A stretch of DNA of 64,000 bases from Siniperca chuatsi (lineage: Eukaryota; Chordata; Actinopteri; Centrarchiformes; Sinipercidae), in the NCBI RefSeq assembly GCF_020085105.1, contig NC_058052.1:17055733-17119732 (forward strand), in the 5' to 3' direction. The translations under genes were made by a program, and so were the position numbers. Below the pieces are notes generated by a model. It was not told the origin of the DNA, did no database searches, and saw only the letters and a program-made list of their open reading frames with translations. Shown piece after piece: positions 50,101-61,000 of the stretch (within the stretch, counting starts at the first letter, position 1; every line of letters begins with the position of its first letter).

Positions 50101-53100
50101 GATCCTTTTAAATGTGGCTTGCAAAAGTGTGGGTTTTTTTTCTATTAGTCTGTATGCTTACCACCGTTTGCCTGCCTTTGCATATTTCTTGCCTGTGAAC
50201 AGAGATGAGCCTTGGCCCAAAAATAACGCTCAACCTCAGCTGGGGTGGTGCAGGAGCACACTCCACTGGATTGATGGATCATGCTGTGCATAGCTCTAAA
50301 GTGTGTGTTTGTGTGAGTGCCTGCGTGCGTGCGTGTGTGCGCGTGCTAGAGAGAAAGACACTGTGTATGTAATCCTGTTTTGTTACTGTTGTCATGGTGT
50401 CTCGCAGACCCACAAAGACCCCCTACTATCAGCTGAACAAAAACATAAGAAATAGAAAAAAATAATAATTTTGGTTTCATCACATTTTCGAATTGATTGT
50501 GTGGTTGTGGATCTTTGTGTGCATATGTGCATCTGCTTTGGACAACCAAATGTGAGTTTATGAGAGGGCGTTGGATTGTGTGCTTCTTGTTTTTCAAGAT
50601 TTCCCATTTGGTGATGATCATACTGTAGCAGCTCATAAGATACATTTTGATATGGTGAATTAAGTGTGAGATTGTGTGTGTCCTGAGATAAAAAATTTCT
50701 AACTTGGTAGTTCAATTTCATGGAGCATTTATCTGCAAATGCCAATAGTTATAGTACTTTATATGATTTTTGCATAAATAAATACATTTATACCGATTCT
50801 AGTATTATACTACTAAGTGTTAAAATAGCAGATATGATGTATTGTTTATTTCCTACCTTTAACAGTGTTTCATATCAGATGACAGCAGTGGTGAACATCA
50901 CTGATGCAAATATAAAAAGGAGGAACAATTGCTTGGATTTCTTTATAAGACAGGTATGATGTTGAGTTTCACCTAATTCCTGCTCTGGAGCTATGAGTGT
51001 GCAGTTACTCTTTTTATCTCCATGCTTGCCAGCACCTGATCAATACTGGTTTTGTGTTTAGCTACTACAATATTTGGAGCATCGATCAGTGGATGACTGT
51101 TTTTGTTTCTGTTTGAAAGAGAACTGTGCAAAAAGAGCAGAGGTGTGTTATTGGGTTTTATGTCCCCTCTGAGGGATATGTTGTTGCAAGTGTGACTCTC
51201 CCTCTGTACACCCTTGGACGTTACCATGACAACATGTTATGATGTCACATTACCATGAAGTTCATCTCATATGTTGCTTTGGTTTGATGAGATGAGATGG
51301 AGAGAGGGAGTAGAAAAGGTGCAAGTGTCTATACAATTACCTTGAAGAGATTCTAAGCGATTTATATTGTTGGGTGCTCATCATACACTGTGACGGAAAT
51401 GGCTTAAGATGTTGTTCACAACCATTTTTTGAAGAGTAGAACTATTAACAGAGAGTATTCATCTTCACTGTAATGTTTTAAAGTTGGTTTGGACCTTGTG
51501 TTATAGTTTCTTTTAGGTTACTTTTATTTTAAAACATCTTGCAAAGGACTTTCAAGCAAGGTCACATTATTCAACAATCCTGCATCAGCTTTCCTAAATT
51601 ATAGATTAGGTTATCAGCTGCACCAAATGGACTATTACAATCAGCCATCATAACATGATGAATGGCACTAAGGGAGATACATGAGGATGTTTTGTCTGTG
51701 CTTAGTCCCCTTCATTATCAATATATAGTAATAAGTCTGTCATAAAACACATTCAGAACAAAATTACTTCACTCTGGATTTAAAATATTTTTCTTTTTAG
51801 TGGTGAAAAAAGTAGTCACATCCTTTACTTAAGTAATAGTATCAGTACAAAAATGTAAAAATACTCACTTTCAAGTAAAAGTCCTGCTTTCAAAATCCTA
51901 CTTAAGTGAAGGTACAGATGTATCAGCAAAATGTATTTAAAGTATTAAAAGTAAAAGCACTCATTCTGCAGAAAGGTGGCTTCTGTGACTGATGTATTAT
52001 TATATATGACATTGTTAGGTTGTTAATACTAATGCTTTGATACATAAGTAGACTTTTACTGTTGTAACTGGAGCAAGTTTAAAATACTTTACATACAGTT
52101 AGGTAGTTTATGTGGTTCTGTGGTTCCCAACCTAGGGGTCAGGCCCCCTCCAAAAGGTCACAAGGTAAATGTGTTTTGGGCCTTGAATGGTTATTTAAAT
52201 GAAACCATCTGAGAAGTTTAATGGGGAAATCACTCTTTGGTGGAACGGCTAACACTTCTTAGACATCTGAAATGTGACAAGGTGCCCCAACTAGATACTG
52301 CTTTTATATACTGCTCACAAGCCAAAAAAGATGGGAACCACTAATTTCATCTTTAGAAATGCATTGCATTTTTAAACGTATCATGTTTTTTTTTTGCAGG
52401 TTAACCTGTAACTCCAGCTCTCAGATAAATGTAATGGATTAGAAGTAGAAAGTGAAAGAAAATGGAAATATTCAAGTACTACAATTCAAAATGTACTTAA
52501 GTACAGTACTGTAGGAAATGTACTGTTACTTTCCACCAATCCACCAAAATTTTTTATTTTTATTTTACTTTTATCAGAATCTAGAAAAACAGGGCATACT
52601 AGCCTCCACTATAGCATCTTTGAGTCAATGCTTCTCAAGTACCATTAGCTCCGAGGACGGTGAACAGACGAGGGTTGCCTGGGAAAGGTGAGGTGGCTGA
52701 GACTGGGCACAATCCGTTATTCTGACCCTGGTTGCTCACAGGACACCAGAGGAAGAGCAGAATCTGATTGATAACAGATGATATGAGCTTGAGAAGCAGA
52801 GCAAGTGATTCATGGACATGCCCCTGTGTCATTTATTACCGGGGCTCAGCACTTTTCACTCCATTTAATGAAAAAAAAAAACACATTCACACTGCTCCTG
52901 ACGTGAGCACAAAACCTGTTTGGGAGCGGCATGTTCTCTTCACAAATGTTCTGCTGTGAGTATTGAAAACATGTTCAGGTTAATTCTCAGACTTTTCATA
53001 TTTTTAACCAGCATCTCTGCTGGTGTTAAAAATGTTTTAGTTTTTTATTGTGTCTTTGAGATCTACATATCTTATAAAGAAAAAGACAAAGAGGAAAGAA

Positions 53101-56100
53101 ATGGAAAAATCACAAATGAGTAAAAGAGATGGCATTCAGATGGCATTTAAGTTTCTATTTATCATCACATCTCCCTAAACAATTATTATTAAACAGAGGT
53201 ATGAACCTCTCTTTACGGCCACTTAATCATGCAACCCCAGTTGTGTAAGCATGTCTACTTTCCTCTAGTTACCTGCTCAACATCGTGTTAATTACGTTAT
53301 TTCTCCATTGGGTCAGTAAGCTTTTGCCATTTTGCTTTCTCTTTGTCACTGACTGAGTCATCTCCTCTAAATGCCAGCCAGCAGAGCTGTCAGGCCCGAG
53401 CGTGGAAAAAAAGCCCACGAAGATTGATCTGATGTGTTTGGCTCTATGGCTAATGATCATGGCTGTGGCTTCTCCATACTCATGACCACACAAAGCACCT
53501 TTACTGGCCACACAGAGCAAAATAGACACCACTCCAAGTGACATGACATAAAGGAGAGATTACAGCAGACTGCAATAGCCTGAATGAGCTTTGGCAGAGT
53601 GTTACACAAAGAGCAATAAGCGTGAGACTTTCCCAAGTATATCTGTCAAATCTCACTGTGTGTGTGTGTCTGTTAAATGTTTGTGTGTTTGTTTCCTTCA
53701 GACATGGCTATTCTGATAATTATGTTGACTGCATTAATGGCAGATGCGTGTCTCCTGCGTCTTTTTACTCCTGCTTTTCCACTGCTGCTCGCTCTGATCC
53801 TATTACTTTTGGCCATGTGGAATTAAATGCTGACAGTGATCAGGCCATTATTTTCTCATCTTGAAATCCCTGCTGTGACCACACATTATTCCAGTATCGC
53901 CGCAGAGTAAAAAGTTGTAGGTAGATTTGGGCTAGAGTTTGTTTCTGTCAACTTCTCTACGAAAGTTTCAACAAAAACTATACATTGCCACCTCCATTTA
54001 TTGCAGGTCTGTTGTATTAAAGAAATAGTTTGACATTTTGGGAAATACACCTAACGAGTTGTAGGAGGATATCGATACCACTCTCATGTCTGTACGGTAA
54101 ATATGAAACTACAGCTAGCAGCTGGTTAGCCTAGCTTAGCATAAAGACTCGAAACGGGGAAACAGCTAGCTTGCCTGCCTACCAGCACCTCTTATTTGTT
54201 TCATTTGTACAAAACCTGAAATGTAAAAACGACAAGTTGTGATTTAACAGGGGGTAATATTACATTCTTGGAAGAAACAGTAACTGCAACTTGTGATTTT
54301 TACACTGTGGTTTTTGTAAGGATTAACAAACATGCTCTACAGTAATGTACTAATTAGTGAGCTTTAGAGGTGCTGGTAGGAGGATTTTGTTACCTTTGAC
54401 AGAGCCAAGAGCTGTTTCCCCCTGTTTACCGTCTTAATGCTAAGATAAGCAAAATACGGGAAACAGGGCTGGCTATAGCTTCATATTTACCATACAGAAA
54501 TGAAAGTGGTACTGATCTTCCCATCGAACTTTTGGCAAGAAAGTGAATAAGCATTTTTCCCAAAATGTTGAAGTATTTAATTAAATTTTGTTTGTTATTC
54601 GGAGGTGTATAAACTATAACTATCAGTATTTCACACTAGCAAGCCATGTTTTGGAAAAACTCCAAATCACAGATGGCAGAGGTCAGCAGCACTTCACCAT
54701 GAAATGCTCCTCTCTGCTTTCTCTCCTTTTGTTTTCCTGTCTCGATCTTACTGTTTTTGAAAATGCATCCATTTGGTCCTTTCAGAATGCCGACGCCAGC
54801 TATGACTTCAGCAGCAATGACCCGTTCCCATTTCCACGCTACACAGACGACTGGTTCAACAGGTAAGCTCACCCAGCCAACCCTTGTTTATATATACACA
54901 TACTTGGTGTGTTTTTGAGTGCACATGTGTGTGCTCTCCCTGGAGTCTGGCAGCTTTCCTCTATTGATTTCCTCTCCACATAGTTCCATTAAGATATAAT
55001 GGTGCAGTATAAACAGAGCTGTTGTCCAACACAACGCAATAGAAAACATAATGCCTACTTTTACCTGCTCGCTTGGAGGAGACAAGGTAGATAAAGGAGG
55101 ACTAGCACAAGTCTAGTCTCCTCTCAGGGTTGCAGCATTCACAGTGGCGACCTTCTGTCTGATAACATCTTATCTGCCTCCCATCTCCCAATCACACTGG
55201 GTGATCCACTGCCACTGCAACAAATGTTGAGGAGAAGAACAAAGAGAAATATATCCTTTCTCCGCCTCTCCCCCTGCACCGTGCCTCCATCTGCTCAGAT
55301 GTATCAGTGTGTGTGTGTGTGTGTGCGTCTGTGTGTGGGAGTGAGAAGGGAGTATTTGGGTTTGCCAGTGTAGCAGTTGCTGACTGTCGGGCACAACTCG
55401 CTGGCTAATCAGCTGGTTGTTATAAATAGCTACCGTTCTGTAGCAAAGCATGCTGGGAGAGAGGGGTTGACTCTCTGCAGTGTCCCTGTGGGGAGCGTAG
55501 TGATGGGAAGACAGACAGACATCACATGGTGCACACAAAACACTGATATGTGCAAACATATTCAGTCCGACTCACATGAATGATGGATAAATGGATGGAT
55601 AAATCTTGTTGCTTCTCCATGAGCTAATGTTCCTCAGGTCACAGAATTACAGAGTGTTTATGCTAATTTTGATTGATTTATGGCAACGGAAAAATGCTAA
55701 ATTTCCTCATTCTAGTCAGACACAAAGTCAACAAAAACAGGAGTTTCATCTAATCAGCGAAATCTTATCTCAAACTTAACCCACAATATATCCTTTGCAA
55801 ATTCATGTAAATTCATGCAAATCCTCTTAAGTATATTCCCTGCTTTTTTCTGTCACCAGTCACGGCACGCGATGTGCTGGAGAGGTGTCTGCGGCAGCCA
55901 ACAACAACATCTGCGGTGTGGGAGTCGCCTACAACTCCAAGGTGGCAGGTGTGTGTCATATTAAAGCTGCAGTTTGGACAGTGAGAGGAATAACAATGAG
56001 CAGACAGCGACGTTAGTAAATAACAGTTCTGATAATGGCATGATGAAAGGTATAAAGGTATGATGAGAGTGATTCATTCTGAGGGAAATACTATTTGCAT

Positions 56101-58047
56101 CATGAATAAAATATAGGTAATTGTGGAAGAACAGTGTTGCATTGTTTGGTATTAAAGCACATCAGAGTCCACATAGCAACAGGACAACACCATTAATCCA
56201 GACAGCTCCATGTTTCCGGTTCATATTGATTTTTCTTGAGATTTGCTCTGGGAGTAACACAGTATAAATAAGAAAATGAATATTGACTGCTTGATTTGTG
56301 TGCTGCTATGCAGCTGACATCACTTTCTTGTTATTGTTAAGGGTTTAGATGTTTAATGTGTTGCATTGTACTGTCTTCACAGTCACAGATATTGTAAACC
56401 TAACCAGCTGAAAAGGGTTTTATTAATCACCTGCTATAGCTACACTGTGTGCCAGCTGCAGTAACAATACGGTACATCAATAATAGCCAGATTTTTAATG
56501 TCAGATTCATAAAGAAATGTTGTTCATTCAGGTATCAGGATGTTGGACCAGCCCTTTATGACTGACATCATTGAGGCATCATCCATCAGCCACATGCCCC
56601 AGGTTAATGACATCTACAGTGCCAGCTGGGGACCAACCGATGACGGCAAGACGGTGGATGGACCCAGAGAGCTCACTCTGCAGGCTATGGCTGACGGCGT
56701 CAACAAGGTAAGGCAACATCACACTGTGCTGAGGGTTTTATAATAATGTGAAAGTGTGCCAAAAGTAACTGGTGTAAATTTAAATGATCTTTGCCACTTG
56801 TATCAAGTTACACTTTACAACGTGAGTTTAATTTGCTTCCATTAGGGTGGAGGTGTTACCTCCGTTTAGGTGGCACTAAAAGGTATATGAGGTCTTTCAT
56901 TCCATTCACTGGCTTTTCAAAAATATGTAATGAGGCCCATTGAAAGCTGCAAATGGGATGGGGCTGTGTGCTGGTTTCTGGCTTCTGCTCACTGCGGTCT
57001 GCTGCATGCTAGCGCTGTGGCTCTAGAGATGGCAATGTCAGTCTGTTGGTCGGTCCACAACTATTGGATGTATTGCCATTTTAAAAAAAATATTTTTTTT
57101 TTACAGACATTCATTGTACCATGTGAATCCTAATGACTTTGGTGATCCCCTCACTTTTCCTCTAGTGCCACCAGCAGATCAAAGTTTTCACTTATCCTGT
57201 AAAACGTTTTGGCCCCCAGAGGATAAATCCTGCTGACTTTAGTGATCCCTTACTTTTCCTCTAGCGCCACCACGAAGTTCACATTTGTTTGGTTTGAGTG
57301 AAATGTCAATTGAATGGATTGCCATGAAATTTGGTACACACATTCATGTCCCCTTCAGGATAAATTGTAATAACTTTGGTGATCCCCTGACTTTTGACCT
57401 AGCCACCATCAGGTCTAAATTTCAATTTCCAATTTGTCCAATCAGCCTTTGTACTTTGTGTTTTGTGCTAATTAGCAAATGTTAGCAAACTAATATGCTT
57501 GCTAACATTTGGTTATGCCTTGAACATAAGATGGTTAACATGGTAAACAATATTAGCATGCTGATGTTAACTTTTAGCTCAAAGCACCGCTGTGCCTAAG
57601 TACAGCCTCACAGAGCTGCTAGCATGGCTGTAGACTCTTAAGAGTGTTTTCATTTGACTGATGTCTGTAAACCAAATTGCCTCTTGGAAACAATAAAGAT
57701 CTACTTAACTGTACTCTACTAATACAAAAATGAAAAGGTCTACACACTGAGGATGTTCTGTGCTCTGTGTTGATATTGATGTTACAAACAGCCAGTTTAG
57801 AGGCAGAGAATGTAAGCGAACAGTCAGTCCATCATAGCATTCCTAATGTGTGACATTACTTGTAACTCCACAAGAATATTTTCTTATTTATTAACCATAG
57901 CCCCCCAAAAAGTCAGAGTGGAGTTTCAGGGCCTCTGGAGCTGATTAGGTATTCTGGTCTTGCTCAAGGACACTTCTGCAAGGTGAAAACTCTCCGAGGC
58001 CTGCCAACAGGGACTTAAACATAGGCCCTTGGGTTAAAGGTTTTCTT

Positions 58048-58096
<49 letters not shown>

Positions 58097-61000
58097 CACA
58101 CACAGAGTTGCCATGCTAACAGTGCCAATTACTTGCTTGATAAATCATCATGCAGGCAGGTGTGGGTTACTCTGAAATGACCCTGTCTCAGGCAGGGTAG
58201 CTGAGTAAGAGCAAAACTGACTGTAATCTCTGATCATATAAACACAACTAATCAAGCAGCCACTCTGTGATTTGCTTCTTAGATTCTAATGATCACTTAT
58301 ATAAGCTACTGTGTAGGCTGAACATGATGTGCACTGTGCAATAAAAGAAATTTAAAATTAAGAAGGACATCATGTTATATTAACAACTGAGTCAGACAGA
58401 GTGGCTTTAAGTCTGCATTTTAAACATAACTGTGTGGTTGTGCAAATTGCCACCGCTAATGGAAATAAATGACACCGTGTGCTGCACAAAATTAAAGCAC
58501 TTTGTTTGGATTGTGCAGGAGACAGAAGGCAGAAGGCCTAAAGCTCATAGGTGAGCTCAACGATACTTGAACCTGTCTTTGCAATTCAAATAGAGAGCGT
58601 CAAAAATAAGCATCGTGAAGGGAAGGACATGCCACTCCTCCTCCACTTGATCCTTTGTTCTGTGGGGAAACTGTCAGCCTTTTGTAGAAACAGGTGTAGC
58701 ATTTGGTGAAGAGGATGCTCCCTCCATGGGGCTACAATCAGTTGTTTCATATTCCAAGGTGTTCTATCAGTAACAAAGGTGACATTTAAAAATGTTTTTT
58801 AATTTACAGAAGGTATTATGCAAAAAGGAGGTACAGAAAGGATGTCCAATGGTTTCATTTTTGTCACGTCGTGACTACTGTAATTCTGTTTCCATATATG
58901 TTCTTCTCAATTCTTCTATATCTTTCTCAACTCAGAATTTTTTGGCATTGCTGTGTTCCTGTATAAAGATAAAAGACAGTCAGTCATTTTTTTAATCTGA
59001 GAGACGCAAGCTTATAGAACAAGTATCATTACATCTTTTTTAGATTTACTTTAATATTTCAGCTTTATCATGACCCATAACTTCTTTTGTTTTTGCATTA
59101 CTAATTGCTAATTTGTTGTTATACCAACCATTAGTATTACCATTATTATGATGGTTTACTTCTAATTTTATGGCTGCTGTACTCACTAAGCGGGAATGCA
59201 TGTTGTTGGACAAGGCAATGTATTGTTATTTATAACAAAATAACAGGCTTGTTGGCATCACAAAATGCATGCATAGGATAGAGCTAATTAAAAGCAGCCA
59301 TTTTCTTTGTCTTATCTATTTAACTCTGGAAAGAGATTCACTTTAATAGTAGTGGGCAGGAGACTATGAACCAGTTTAGAACTCAAATGTGTGCTGTCTT
59401 TTGCTTGAATGCTATGTTTTGTGTGAAAACTATATGATTGTATTGTATGGAGCAGTTTGCCATTGTTCTTCTTTTCCTGTCTACCAATTTTGCCCTGATC
59501 TTTTTTTCTTCCACACGGATTAAACACCCACTCTCCAAAAGACAACAAACCCTGCATCCACCCAACAGACACACATAAATAGAGTAGCTTATCATAAACC
59601 TGAGCACATTTTCAGTTTTTTGAATGTGAACACAGTTGTGACACATCTCCATAGGCAGTGTGTGATTAGGTACTTTATTCCACAGAGCAGGACCAAAGTG
59701 ACTAAAAGTACCCTCACCATCTTGATCTTACTCTAGGTATAACCAATACCTGATTATCTGAACGGTCTGATTAGATTGTAGTCAGTGAGCATGTCAGAAA
59801 CTGGGGAGCCCAATTATTAAGTGCTTTAAAAACTACAAGTACAATTTTTGCATTGGGAGACAATTAAGTGATTGAAGCACTGGAATAATTCAGTTGTGTG
59901 TGTATGGGTAAGGATTTGATTGATTGATTGTTTCCTAAATTATTATTATCTTTGAGACCTTGATAAATACGCTGAAAATGTCCCTCCTAATTTGGCATAT
60001 TTCAGTTGCTTTATCTGCTATATAATTCTGATTTGTTCTTTGATCATTTGGTGTGAGATTATGTACATTATTCGCAAACTGGCACACATTGTATATTCAC
60101 AAGCAGGTGAAATTCCCAATTCTCATTTCTCCCATGTATGTCTCACTAGTAATAAGCAGAACTGTGACATATTTTCACTTCACTTGGATGGTGATGATCT
60201 TGTTTTAGGGGCGTGGAGGAAAAGGCAGCATCTACGTGTGGGCATCAGGAGACGGTGGTAGCTACGACGACTGCAACTGCGATGGTTATGCCTCGAGCAT
60301 GTGGACAATCTCCATCAACTCAGCCATCAATGATGGACGCACCGCCCTGTACGATGAGAGCTGCTCCTCCACCCTGGCATCTACGTTCAGCAATGGACGC
60401 AAGAGGAACCCAGAGGCTGGCGTTGTGAGTGTGTTTGTGTACATTTTTCACATGACTGAAAAAGAAATAATCTTAAATGTTTGTTGTAAAGTTAATCAAA
60501 TGTTTTTGACATTCCATAGTCCCTGGAGTTGTCTATTTCAGTAGGTACGTTCATTTTTAGCATTCAAAGATGACTCAATACCTGTTTGTAACATTTTATG
60601 TCTAAGATATGTCCTCATTCATAGATTGAACTGCCCAGCTGGCAGTGTATCCCAGGCCTTTCAGGAGATTGGATTAGACCAGGGATAAAATCTGAGAAGC
60701 TGTTGCGTTGTAATTGCTGGCTGGTTGTGTAAAATGGAGGTTCAGGAGGAGGAATAGCACTTCTCTGATTACCTTCCTGGACATCCAGATGCATCATTTT
60801 GCTGTAGATGTTAAGAGCAGCCGCCATACTGTGTTGATCAACGCAAAGTGGCTGTATTATTAAAAGAAATATGAAAGGTTTTTATGGACTCATGGTCCTC
60901 CTTAATTTGTTCTTATTGTTAGAAAATGTTTTTCTACCATGACAAGGAAAAACCATTAGTAAAGAGTTAATTTTCACCAAAGTACTTTACTGTCAGTATT

